Source: Shewanella sp. SG41-4
GTDB lineage: Bacteria; Pseudomonadota; Gammaproteobacteria; Enterobacterales; Shewanellaceae
NCBI RefSeq assembly: GCF_014164505.1
Contig: NZ_JACJFI010000015.1
Location: 1 to 34,063, forward strand
Length of the DNA stretch: 34,063 bases
Direction of reading: 5' to 3'
This document shows, piece by piece, positions 7,438 to 15,210 of the stretch (its first letter is position 1; every line of letters starts with the position of its first letter). A model generated the notes under the pieces. The model worked only from the letters and a program-made list of their open reading frames with translations. It made no database searches and was not told the DNA's origin. The position numbers and the translations under genes were made by a program.

Positions 7438-8760
7438 ATGAAAAATAATGAAGCTAAAGTGCCAACCAGTCGATTGTCCCGATTATCAAAAATGGGCGGA
7501 TTGGCTTCTCGCCTAGCGGGTAACGTGCTATTAGAAGGTGCAAAACAGCTTAGCCAAGGTAAATCGCCATCAATGCAACAACTGATGATGACTCCTAAAA
7601 ACATTGGTCATGTGGCAGATAAGCTGTCGCAACTGCGCGGCGCTGCGATGAAAGTGGGCCAAATGTTGTCAATGGATGCTGGTGACTTAGTGCCTCCTGA
7701 ATTGGCTGAAATATTGGCGAAGCTGCGTTCTGACGCTAAAGCCATGCCGCACAAACAATTAACTCAATTATTAGTTCAGCACTGGGGCCGTGACTGGCTG
7801 GCACCTTTTGCCCAATTTGAACTGCGCCCGTTTGCCGCAGCATCTATCGGCCAAGTACATTTAGCCTATTTGGATACTGGCGAAAAGCTGGCGATAAAAA
7901 TTCAATACCCTGGGATCCGCGACAGCATCGACAGCGACATTGATAACGTTGCCAGCTTATTAAAAGTCTCGCGATTAATTCCAGCAAACGTAAAACTCGA
8001 TACCTTATTGGCAGAAGCCAAAGCGCAGTTACATAACGAAGCAGACTATCAGTTTGAAGCACAGCAAATAGCACTCTATCAGCAACAGTTGGGTGACAAC
8101 CCTAAATTCATCGTGCCTAAGGTCTATTCGCAATTGAGCAACAACAGCATTTTGTGTATGCAATATGTTGAAGGCTCCGCAATTGAATCGGTCGCACAGT
8201 ATCCGCAAGACATTCGTGACAAGGTTGCCAGCGCGTTGATGGAACTGTGTTTTAAAGAGCTGTTTTGTTTTCAATTAGTGCAAAGCGATCCTAATTTTGC
8301 CAACTTTCAGTATCAAGCCGACAGCCAGAAAATAGTGTTACTGGACTTTGGTGCTACCCGCACCATTAGCGACACATTATCGCAAGGCTATATGCAATTG
8401 ATGCAAGCTGCGATTGCCGATGATAAGCAGCAAATGAGCAATGCAGCACAACAGATAGGCTTTTTTCAAGCAGCCATCGACCCACAACAGAAACAGCTGA
8501 TTATTGATATTTTTTACCAAGCTTGTGAGCCATTACGCACACAAGGAGCGTATGATTTTGGCTCGAGTGATTTGGCAAAAAGGATTACTCAGGCAGGTAA
8601 AGCCATGAGCACTCAACAAAATGAATGGCACACACCACCAACCGATGCTATTTTCATACATCGCAAGTTAGCAGGCATGTATTTATTAGCCGCTAAACTT
8701 AACGCCAATATTAATGTACATGCCCTTTTTAATCAGGTAGTTAATAGTAAAAACGAATAA
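7438..8760 (+). CDS. ABC1/AarF (ADCK/UbiB-type) atypical kinase
   Basis: A 440-residue member of the ABC1 (COQ8/UbiB/AarF) atypical kinase family. The family-defining KxGQ is in LRGAAMKVGQMLSMD (Lys72, Gly74, Gln75). The Ala-rich nucleotide loop is PFAAASIGQVHLA (131-143) and the invariant Lys is in LAIKIQYPG (Lys154). The catalytic loop reads QSDPNFAN (Asp284, Asn289) instead of the more usual HxDPHPGN, and the metal-binding DFG is at Asp303 (LLDFGATR). There is no C-terminal transmembrane pair like that of UbiB, so it is probably soluble and not the ubiquinone-pathway UbiB itself. Members of this family regulate lipid or quinone metabolism; the target here is unknown. A GTGAG site precedes the ATG. 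Upstream is divergent to the TPR-sulfotransferase. Confidence 0.85.
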   Translation: MKNNEAKVPTSRLSRLSKMGGLASRLAGNVLLEGAKQLSQGKSPSMQQLMMTPKNIGHVADKLSQLRGAAMKVGQMLSMDAGDLVPPELAEILAKLRSDAKAMPHKQLTQLLVQHWGRDWLAPFAQFELRPFAAASIGQVHLAYLDTGEKLAIKIQYPGIRDSIDSDIDNVASLLKVSRLIPANVKLDTLLAEAKAQLHNEADYQFEAQQIALYQQQLGDNPKFIVPKVYSQLSNNSILCMQYVEGSAIESVAQYPQDIRDKVASALMELCFKELFCFQLVQSDPNFANFQYQADSQKIVLLDFGATRTISDTLSQGYMQLMQAAIADDKQQMSNAAQQIGFFQAAIDPQQKQLIIDIFYQACEPLRTQGAYDFGSSDLAKRITQAGKAMSTQQNEWHTPPTDAIFIHRKLAGMYLLAAKLNANINVHALFNQVVNSKNE

Positions 8761-8825
8761 GTTAACAAATAAGTAAAATAGATATATAAAATTGGTGTTT
8801 ATTCACCCCAACAAGGAGAGTCACA

Positions 8826-9209
8826 ATGTTCAGCCACATCATGCTTGGTGCCAATGATATCGAAAAATCAAAAGCCTTTTACGACGCAACACTAGGCGAA
8901 CTCGGCATTAAACCAGGGGTAATTGATCCTAAAGGTCGTTGTTTTTATATGACTAGTACTGGTATTTTTGCGTTATCAAAACCATTAAACGGTGAACCAG
9001 CTTGCAACGGTAATGGCAGCACCATAGGTTTTCATGCTGATAATGCAGAACAGGCTAACGCTTGGCATGCTGCTGGTGTAGCGAGTGGTGGCGAAGCTTG
9101 CGAAGATGCTCCTGGTGTTCGCGACAGCCCAAATGGTCCATTATATCTAGCTTATTTACGCGATCCTTCTGGTAACAAAGTCTGCGTATTACACAGACCA
9201 AAGGCATAA
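8826..9209 (+). CDS. VOC-family (glyoxalase/dioxygenase-like) protein
   Basis: A 127-residue vicinal-oxygen-chelate fold protein. It begins MFSHIMLGANDIEKSKAFYD, typical of the first beta-alpha-beta module, and ends AYLRDPSGNKVCVLHRP, which carries the DPxGN element of the second module. Small VOC proteins of this type are mostly uncharacterised metal-dependent enzymes or binding proteins. A strong ribosome site (AAGGAGAG) lies 6-7 nt upstream. It is 65 bp after the ABC1 gene and could be read from the same transcript. A strong hairpin follows 42 bp after its stop codon. Confidence 0.85.
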   Translation: MFSHIMLGANDIEKSKAFYDATLGELGIKPGVIDPKGRCFYMTSTGIFALSKPLNGEPACNGNGSTIGFHADNAEQANAWHAAGVASGGEACEDAPGVRDSPNGPLYLAYLRDPSGNKVCVLHRPKA

Positions 9210-9251
9210 TCGTCGTTATTAATAATACCTTCTGTCATCAATAATGATGTC

Positions 9252-9290
9252 CAAATATAGATGAGACCTGTACGGTTTCATCTATATTTG
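9252..9290. terminator. Long hairpin after VOC gene (terminator-like)
   Basis: CAAATATAGATGAGACC (9252-9268) pairs with a 17-nt 3' arm (9274-9290) around a 5-nt loop, with one G-T pair. No T tract follows, so termination is not certain; instead an 11-bp direct repeat, ATAGCTTAAGA and a near copy, follows at 9291-9316. Confidence 0.6.
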
Positions 9291-9474
9291 ATAGCTTAAG
9301 AATTCATAGCTTAAGACTATTGCCCATCTATTCGTTCAATACTATCCGCTTCACACAACCAATGTCATCGGGCATGAGTTTGCCTATGTTATCCATTATC
9401 CACAAATTCAGTGATACACTTTGACGCCTGTTCTCTTCAACTGAACTTCGACTGAACGTTAATTGAGTACCATT

Positions 9475-10260
9475 ATGTTTTCACGAATATTGATATTACT
9501 AATTGGTTTTATTTGCTGTGTGCCACTTGCGATAAGCGCTGAGTCATCAGGTCAACTGACTATTACACCGCTCAGTAGCAATGCTTTGGTTAACGCGAAT
9601 CAAGCTCAAGCAACACAAATCCAACTATTTGAATATCAGTCTTATTTTAAAACTGAAGACTTTGGTTTGGTCGATGCTAATGGCCTAGTGGTTGTTGAAG
9701 GTAAAGATGCGTATTTAATCGATACCCCATGGAGCGAGAAAGACACTATTGCGTTAGTCGAGTGGATAAAGCAGCAAAACTTTATACTCAAAGCCAGTAT
9801 TTCAACCCATTCACATGCCGACCGCACGGCTGGAATAAGTTACCTAAACAGTATTGGTGTTAGCACTCACGTATCTGTAATGACTCAAAAAATATTGACC
9901 ACACAACATAAAGCACTCGCAAGTCAGCCGTTTGATGGTGACTCGTTTACCCTAGCTAATGGTTTACTCGAGGCTCGCTATTTAGGCGCTGGCCATACAA
10001 TTGATAACATTGTGGTGTGGCTCCCTAAGGCGAAATTATTATTTGGCGGCTGTTTGGTAAAAAGTGCTCATAGTAAGAGCATGGGTTATATTGCAGAGGC
10101 ATCGTTAACCGATTGGCCACTGACAATTAGTAAGGTTAAAGCAGCATTCACTGATGCTGAGGTTGTTGTGCCAGGGCATGGAGCAATTGGCAATGCGGAG
10201 CTGCTTAACCATACACAAGAGTTAGTTAACGTTTATCTTTCCAAACATCAATTGGATTAA
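9475..10260 (+). CDS. Subclass B1-type metallo-beta-lactamase
   Basis: A 261-residue periplasmic zinc hydrolase; signal peptide at residues 1-22 (MFSRILILLIGFICCVPLAI, then SA). Zinc ligands of subclass B1 are all visible: HSHAD gives His112, His114 and Asp116 (BBL 116, 118, 120); GAGHTIDN gives His174 (196); GGC gives Cys193 (221); PGHG gives His235 (263). Lys196 matches the B1 substrate-binding Lys224. Where VIM has AGN and NDM has LGN, this protein has MGY (Tyr205), so the usual Asn233 is replaced. Chromosomal B1 enzymes are known in S. frigidimarina (SFB-1) and S. livingstonensis (SLB-1), which fits; identity to them was not tested. The ATG at 9475 is preferred over an in-frame TTG at 9463 because GAG is suitably placed and the signal peptide starts cleanly. 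Activity on carbapenems is inference. Confidence 0.88.
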   Translation: MFSRILILLIGFICCVPLAISAESSGQLTITPLSSNALVNANQAQATQIQLFEYQSYFKTEDFGLVDANGLVVVEGKDAYLIDTPWSEKDTIALVEWIKQQNFILKASISTHSHADRTAGISYLNSIGVSTHVSVMTQKILTTQHKALASQPFDGDSFTLANGLLEARYLGAGHTIDNIVVWLPKAKLLFGGCLVKSAHSKSMGYIAEASLTDWPLTISKVKAAFTDAEVVVPGHGAIGNAELLNHTQELVNVYLSKHQLD

Positions 10261-10263
10261 CAT

Positions 10264-10345
10264 TGCACGCTTCCACCCTGCACAGGCTAAAAGGGGATCT
10301 ACAGCAATCCCCTCTTGGATTATCCCTATCGTTTCTGCAACGTTG
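10264..10345 (-). repeat. Composite hairpin repeat, fragment after beta-lactamase gene
   Basis: Directly after the stop codon, TTCCACCCTGCAC (10271-10283), then AAAGGGGAT...ATCCCCTCTT and TTTCTGCAACGTT match the middle and 5' modules of the long copy at 33868-34063. The core and TTCAAAC module are missing and the sequence has diverged. The AGGGGAT/ATCCCCT stem (about 10290-10316) could act as the 3'-end structure of the beta-lactamase transcript. Confidence 0.75.
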
Positions 10346-10445
10346 TTTGAATTAACATCCTAAAAAATCCACTCTCACTAATTAATGCATCTGTTAGTTT
10401 GAAAGGGTAAAATAGCTGCCCTTTGATGTAGTGAGTGTGTTTTTG

Positions 10446-12170
10446 ATGTCTGTTAACGACCCGTGTTTTATTCCTTTTAATGATGCGATAGCTTTCAATA
10501 ACACGCTTGCCGAACAAGGGTTGTCTGAATCTTTTACCTTCCCGTTTTATTATCAACCTCATCCATTGACGATACTGGCAGCACAGCAGTTGCAGCAGGT
10601 GTTACTTGAGACGAATCCCTGGGGACATAATTTTGGCTTAGACAGCGAACGAGATCGTGGCATGGTCATTGGTAAGATGTTTGGTGTGTTGGTGGTTAAA
10701 GACACGCTCGGGCAACTTGGTTTTTTAGCCGCATTTTCAGGTAAGTTAGCCGATCAAAATATCTTGCCGCCGTTTGTGCCGCCGGTGTTTGATATGCTGA
10801 CCCAAGACAGTTTTTTCAGTCATGAAAATAAACAGATTAACCAAATTAACCAATCGATTAGTCTGCATGAAGCCAATCCGTTACTGGCAACATTAACTGC
10901 GACGTTAGCGGCTCAACAACACCAAGCGGAAAGTGAACTTGAGCAGCAACGTAACGCAATAGTTGAAGGTCGTAAAATGCGTAAGCTGCAACGTGAGCAA
11001 GCAGATGATGCATTAGCGCAAGCAAGCATTAACGACGATAGCCATAAAACACTGTCTATCGAGTTAAGCCGTCAAAGTGTGCAACAGAAACATCAGCTGA
11101 ACGCGTTAAAGCAGCAGTGGCAGACTCAAATTGAAGTCACTAAAGTGGCCTTAGATGAACTTGCGCAGCAAATAAAGCAGCTTAAACGTCAGCGCAAACA
11201 GCTTTCAAATGGATTGCAAAAAAAGCTGTTTGCTCAATATCAGTTTTTAAATGTCTTAGGTGAAGCGCGTGATTTAAACGATATTTTCAATGATGCACCG
11301 AATCATTTGCCACCAGCAGGTGCCGGTGAATGTGCCGCACCTAAGTTACTGCAATATGCGTTTACACATCAATTGACCCCAATTGCCATGGCAGAGTTTT
11401 GGTGGGGATCATCGCCTAAATCTGAGATAAAACAGCACAAAAACTATTACCCTGCTTGTCATGGCAAATGCCGACCTATTTTGACCCACATGCTAAAAGG
11501 CATGCAAGTTGATGACGATCCTCTGTTGATTAATCCGGGTAAAGATCAGCACATTGATATTATTTATCAAGACGATGCGATGGTGATTATTAATAAGCCT
11601 GCGGAGTTATTATCGGTACCTGGTAAAAATATCACCGACTCAGTATTTAGCCGTATGCAGCAAAAATTCCCCAATGCGACGGGGCCGCTGATTGTTCATC
11701 GCCTAGACATGTCTACATCAGGTTTAATGGTGATAGCACTCACTAAAGAAGCCAACAAAGCCCTACAACAACAGTTTATTCAACGTAGCGTGACCAAACG
11801 TTATATCGCGTTAATTGAAGGTGTGCCGAGCCAAGATGAAGGCGATATTAGTTTGCCATTGCGGGTAGATTTAGACGACCGTCCTAAGCAGCTAGTGTGT
11901 TACGAGTACGGCAAACATGCCGAGACTCATTGGCAAGTGTATCAAGGTCAAGGACAGCGTACTTTAGTATATTTGTACCCTAAAACGGGGCGAACTCATC
12001 AGTTACGGGTGCATTGTGCCCACCATGACGGCTTACACATGCCAATAGTGGGTGATGATTTATACGGAATAGCCACTAATCGTTTGCATTTACACGCCCA
12101 ATATTTAGGCTTAAATCATCCAGTAACTGGCGTGGATATGGTGTTTGAAATAAAAGCAGATTTTGAATAG
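10446..12170 (+). CDS. RluA-family pseudouridine synthase with long N-terminal extension
   Basis: A 574-residue RNA pseudouridine synthase. The catalytic part is C-terminal: IIYQDDAMVIINKPAELLSV opens the RluA domain, and IVHRLDMSTSGLMV carries the catalytic Asp421. KTGRTHQLRVHCAH and GDDLYG follow as in RluA/RluC/RluD. Residues 1 to about 370 are an extension not seen in RluA itself. Within it, roughly residues 150-270 are Gln/Leu/Lys-rich and predicted coiled coil, followed by a segment with YYPACHGKCRP (two Cys, one His). Similar long RluA-type proteins occur in Shewanella and Vibrio (recalled, not searched). Target RNA is unknown, rRNA or tRNA likely. The ATG at 10446 is preferred; an upstream in-frame GTG at 10431 has no better ribosome site. 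Confidence 0.85.
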   Translation: MSVNDPCFIPFNDAIAFNNTLAEQGLSESFTFPFYYQPHPLTILAAQQLQQVLLETNPWGHNFGLDSERDRGMVIGKMFGVLVVKDTLGQLGFLAAFSGKLADQNILPPFVPPVFDMLTQDSFFSHENKQINQINQSISLHEANPLLATLTATLAAQQHQAESELEQQRNAIVEGRKMRKLQREQADDALAQASINDDSHKTLSIELSRQSVQQKHQLNALKQQWQTQIEVTKVALDELAQQIKQLKRQRKQLSNGLQKKLFAQYQFLNVLGEARDLNDIFNDAPNHLPPAGAGECAAPKLLQYAFTHQLTPIAMAEFWWGSSPKSEIKQHKNYYPACHGKCRPILTHMLKGMQVDDDPLLINPGKDQHIDIIYQDDAMVIINKPAELLSVPGKNITDSVFSRMQQKFPNATGPLIVHRLDMSTSGLMVIALTKEANKALQQQFIQRSVTKRYIALIEGVPSQDEGDISLPLRVDLDDRPKQLVCYEYGKHAETHWQVYQGQGQRTLVYLYPKTGRTHQLRVHCAHHDGLHMPIVGDDLYGIATNRLHLHAQYLGLNHPVTGVDMVFEIKADFE

Positions 12171-12226
12171 GCCGTTCTTGTTAATACCTAACCTCTTTTA
12201 GTTACAAGCTGAACCCTAGAAACGAT

Positions 12227-12258
12227 AAAACCGATATTGAATTAACAATATCGGTTTT
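12227..12258. terminator. Bidirectional intrinsic terminator
   Basis: AAAACCGATATTG (12227-12239) and CAATATCGGTTTT (12246-12258) make a perfect 13-bp stem with a 6-nt loop. It separates the convergent RluA-type and lipoprotein genes and ends in T or A runs for both. Confidence 0.9.
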
Positions 12259-12293
12259 GATTATAGCGTTAGCTATACGTTTTGAACGGCTAA

Positions 12294-12875
12294 TTAGAAG
12301 TTGCTCGGTTTCTCTTCTAAATGCATTTGCTCAACTAACCCTTGACCGGTTCTTTGTTGATATTTTGATTCAGCTTGCTGCATTCTTGCTCTGCCGCTGG
12401 TTAAAAGTGATTGACCTTGTTCTGTCTCACTTTGGCCCTCTGCAACATTGGTATTACCGTCTTCGATAAGTTCTTTACCGTCGGCATATTTGTCGTCTGC
12501 GTCTTCCCAAAAATCAGCAATGTCATCTAATTTATCGACAATCTCAGCTGCACGCTTGCCATTTTGTGCGCCCGTTAACGAGCTCGCCATTGCTTGGAAT
12601 GATTGACGATGCTTCTGAGCTTCCTCTCTGGCCTGACTAATCAGCTTTTCGCCTTCGCGAATTTGAGTATTGCCTTTTGCCATCGCTTTGCGACCATCGG
12701 CCAACAAGTCTTCGCCTTTTTTAACGTCTTTTTGACCTTGCTCCCATTGCTGAGACACATCAAGATTCTTTTCGCTTTCAGCTTTCACTTTAGAAGCAAA
12801 ATTATTCTGAGCAGTGGCACATCCAGACAGACCAACAACACCAACGACTAACAAACTACACAGTACAGTTTTCAT
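12294..12875 (-). CDS. Lipoprotein with glycine-heptad repeats
   Basis: A 193-residue putative lipoprotein. The N-terminus is a lipoprotein signal with lipobox LSGC (Cys19). The mature part has two blocks with Gly exactly every seventh residue: Gly47, 54, 61, 68, 75 and then Gly133, 140, 147, 154, 161, each block ending with Ala at the next heptad position (82 and 168). Between them, residues 83-126, is a charged helical linker. The other heptad positions are mainly charged or Ala/Leu, so a long helix or coiled coil with a glycine stripe is likely. A GGAGG ribosome site precedes the ATG. I do not recognise a named family. It could be an envelope-associated structural lipoprotein; this is inference. 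Confidence 0.8.
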   Translation of the reverse strand: MKTVLCSLLVVGVVGLSGCATAQNNFASKVKAESEKNLDVSQQWEQGQKDVKKGEDLLADGRKAMAKGNTQIREGEKLISQAREEAQKHRQSFQAMASSLTGAQNGKRAAEIVDKLDDIADFWEDADDKYADGKELIEDGNTNVAEGQSETEQGQSLLTSGRARMQQAESKYQQRTGQGLVEQMHLEEKPSNF

Positions 12876-13061
12876 TTAACGCCTCCATAATACGGGGGTA
12901 GAATCGGCGCAATTAAACAGCTTAGTAACACAAATAGCAAGTACTGATGCACATTAAATCGTGTTAATTAAACTCAGTGTCCTCGCGGTTTATCAGCATT
13001 CTCTTATAAATACAAATCGGCTCAAACAGAGAAAATAATATTGATTAAAAAAGTAAATATT

Positions 13062-13089
13062 AACAATGATTAAACATAAAATCATTGTT
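13062..13089 (-). terminator. Terminator-like hairpin after tetR gene
   Basis: AACAATGAT (13062-13070) and ATCATTGTT (13081-13089) with a 10-nt loop. On the minus strand it follows the TetR stop codon by 13 bp and is followed by an A/T-rich stretch that includes a T run (ACTTTTTT). AT-rich stem, so moderate support. Confidence 0.55.
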
Positions 13090-13102
13090 GTTTTAAAAGA
13101 CA

Positions 13103-13639
13103 CTAAATCAAAAAAATATGAGCCATTTCTTTGGCCATTAACGCAGAAGTTTTTATTCCTCGGGTATGAGCCATTACAATCGCCCCATCAACGAGCAAAC
13201 CGATTTGATCTGCTTTATCTGTATCATGTAGAGGTAATTGTGCGCGAATAAGCTCGACAATGGCTTGTTTATGTTGGGCTGAAAGTACATGTATCGGATT
13301 GAGAACATCGGCATATTCCGCGCTGGCATTAATAAAATGGCAGCCAAAAAAACGCTCGCTATTAAACCATTCATTTAACGCATCAAAAATGGCTAACACA
13401 CCAGACTCACCTGCTTGAACCGCAGCGTCTACTTTCATGTTAATTGAAGTAAGCACTTGTTGGTGGCGCTGCTGTAATGCCGCAAGAATTAACTCATCTT
13501 TGCTCCGAAAATGCTTATACAGTGTCGCTTTCGACACACCTGATTGCGCCAAAATTAAATCAATGCCAGTCGCGTGGTAACCCTGCTGATTAAATAACCC
13601 TAACGCAGTGTCGATCAAATGTTGCTTTCTTGGTTGCAT
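13103..13639 (-). CDS. TetR-family transcriptional regulator
   Basis: A 178-residue one-component regulator. The N-terminal helix-turn-helix is typical of TetR: LIDTALGLFNQQGYHATGID, then LAQSGVSKATLYKHFRSKDE (about residues 29-48). The C-terminal ligand-binding/dimer domain is variable and gives no ligand. It is divergent from the VOC/PNPOx-like pair at 13770-15184, and two ACAG-N2-CTGT operators lie in the shared region, so it most likely represses those genes and perhaps itself. The AAGG ribosome site of its own mRNA lies in the 3' arm of a 10-bp inverted repeat (13643-13670), which could lower its translation or act as another binding site. Confidence 0.9.
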   Translation of the reverse strand: MQPRKQHLIDTALGLFNQQGYHATGIDLILAQSGVSKATLYKHFRSKDELILAALQQRHQQVLTSINMKVDAAVQAGESGVLAIFDALNEWFNSERFFGCHFINASAEYADVLNPIHVLSAQHKQAIVELIRAQLPLHDTDKADQIGLLVDGAIVMAHTRGIKTSALMAKEMAHIFLI

Positions 13640-13642
13640 GGC

Positions 13643-13670
13643 AATTTACCTTTATGGCTGAAGGTAAATT
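13643..13670. promoter_or_regulatory. Inverted repeat covering the tetR ribosome site
   Basis: AATTTACCTT (13643-13652) and AAGGTAAATT (13661-13670), perfect 10-bp arms with an 8-nt loop, ending 3 nt upstream of the tetR ATG. In tetR mRNA the AAGG of the ribosome site is in the 3' arm. Confidence 0.55.
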
Positions 13671-13685
13671 ATAACAACTTTTAGC

Positions 13686-13731
13686 TTGACGTAAACAGTT
13701 CTGTTCACCTACGATAGTAGACAGAACTGTT
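13686..13731 (+). promoter_or_regulatory. Promoter with two TetR-type operators
   Basis: Two palindromic sites: AACAGTTCTGTT (13694-13705) and ACAGAACTGT (13721-13730), each followed by TCACC, with centres 26 bp apart. A promoter candidate for the plus-strand VOC gene is TTGACG (13686-13691), 18-bp spacer, TACGAT (13710-13715). Site 1 lies in its spacer and site 2 just downstream of the -10, suited to repression. Confidence 0.65.
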
Positions 13732-13769
13732 CACCGCCAATTTACACTCACCAATTAAGGGTTATAACC

Positions 13770-14201
13770 ATGTGCAGCACAACCACTGTTCCAAACTCAA
13801 ATACAACGGCTTTTAACACGTTAGGCATTCATCACCTCGGCCTAAGCGTGCCAGACATTAAACAAACAGCTGCATTTTTTATCGAACAACTTCATTTTAG
13901 GCAAGTGGGTGAAAAACCAGACTATCCGGCTATTTTTGTTTCAGACGGCACCGTTATGTTAACGCTATGGCAACTTAACAACACAAGCCAAATGGTCAGT
14001 TTTGACCGTCGCCATAACGTAGGCTTGCATCATTTTGCGCTAAAAGTGGCTAATCTTGAACAACTGCAACACATACATCAACGACTCGCTAAACTTGATA
14101 ATGTAGACATTGAGTTTGCACCAGAGCCATTAGGCGATTTACCGATTCATCACATGATGTGCACCATTCCCGGTGGCATTAGGCTTGAATTAATCGCCTA
14201 A
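13770..14201 (+). CDS. VOC-family (glyoxalase-like) protein
   Basis: A 143-residue vicinal-oxygen-chelate protein. GIHHLGLSVPDIKQTAAFFI opens the first module with a metal-type His, and VGLHHFALKVANLEQLQHIH opens the second. C-terminal GGIRLELI completes the fold. A good ribosome site (AAGGG, 8 nt) precedes the ATG. It is the first gene of a likely two-gene operon with the PNPOx-like protein 26 bp downstream, probably repressed by the divergent TetR regulator through two operators. The pairing suggests detoxification of a reactive small molecule, but the sequence does not show which one. Confidence 0.85.
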   Translation: MCSTTTVPNSNTTAFNTLGIHHLGLSVPDIKQTAAFFIEQLHFRQVGEKPDYPAIFVSDGTVMLTLWQLNNTSQMVSFDRRHNVGLHHFALKVANLEQLQHIHQRLAKLDNVDIEFAPEPLGDLPIHHMMCTIPGGIRLELIA

Positions 14202-14227
14202 TCGCTTGGTTGGCATAAGGAAAAATA

Positions 14228-15184
14228 ATGGATAAGCAACTGGCGCCCAGCTGGCATCAAGGCGAGCTAACCATGCAACAGCGAGCAGGAACAGACAAAC
14301 GTATGGCTGATATTGGGCCTAAGTTTATTCGTCAATATCTGCCGCAACAGCATCGAGACTTTTTTGAATCACTGTCGATGATATTTATCGGTTATGCCAA
14401 TCAGCTATTGCACACCAATGCCGCTGTGTTATTCGGTGCGCAAGGCTTTGTTCAATCGATTACCGACACCGAACTTGTGATAAACACTCAATATTCTATG
14501 GGTGATGTTATTAATGAGCATCTCAACGTAGGTGATCGGATCGGCTTATTAGGCATCGTATTTGAAACCAAAAGACGTAACCGCATTAATGGTGTCATTA
14601 CCGACATCAATCAAAAAAGCATTCGCGTCCAAGTATTACAAAGCTACGGCAATTGCCCAAAGTACATTCAACCAAAAGTATTTATCCCTAATCGTTATTA
14701 TGGTGAGTTTTCTAGGTCAACACGTAGCCAACTCAGCCTGACGGATAAGCAACTTATTACCAATGCCGATACCTTCTTTATTGGCAGTTGTTTTGATGAT
14801 GGTCAGCAACTGAATAATCGTGGTGCCGATATCTCTCATCGAGGCGGCCCTGCTGGCTTTGTATCAATAAACCCGCAAGGACAATTATTGGTTAATGATT
14901 ATGTCGGTAATGGTTTTTTTAATACGTTGGGTAACTTGCTCGAAAATCCCATAGCCAGCCTATTATTTTGCGATTGGCAACAAGGGCATGCATTACACAT
15001 AACAGTATCTAGTCAGATAATTTGGCAGGATGTAGAACAAGCAGGCAGTGCAGAGTTTGTGAATACAACAGATACACTAAATAAAGACACCGTAACTCGA
15101 ACTGAGCGAACCTTGTGCTTTACCCCACTAAAAGTAGAACAACTCACAAACGGGCTGGCTTATCGTCAAGCCAACCTGTTGTGA
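14228..15184 (+). CDS. Pyridoxamine 5'-phosphate oxidase-like flavin-binding protein
   Basis: A 318-residue protein resembling the pyridoxamine 5'-phosphate oxidase-like split-barrel family. The N-terminal third has FESLSMIFIGYANQ and AAVLFGAQGF. The C-terminal part has ADTFFIGSCFDDG, DISHRGGPAGFVSI and FFNTLGNLLENPIASLLFCD, the strand and RGG/GFV pattern typical of large flavin-nucleotide-binding family members. A middle segment (about residues 95-155) with GLLGIVFETKRRNRINGVI is like the same family's central region. AAGGA lies 6 nt before the ATG. Probably co-transcribed with the VOC gene and controlled by the TetR regulator. Reaction unknown; an FMN-dependent reductase is plausible. Confidence 0.75.
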   Translation: MDKQLAPSWHQGELTMQQRAGTDKRMADIGPKFIRQYLPQQHRDFFESLSMIFIGYANQLLHTNAAVLFGAQGFVQSITDTELVINTQYSMGDVINEHLNVGDRIGLLGIVFETKRRNRINGVITDINQKSIRVQVLQSYGNCPKYIQPKVFIPNRYYGEFSRSTRSQLSLTDKQLITNADTFFIGSCFDDGQQLNNRGADISHRGGPAGFVSINPQGQLLVNDYVGNGFFNTLGNLLENPIASLLFCDWQQGHALHITVSSQIIWQDVEQAGSAEFVNTTDTLNKDTVTRTERTLCFTPLKVEQLTNGLAYRQANLL

Positions 15185-15210
15185 AAATAAAGGTTAAAAG
15201 ATTGCCAGTG

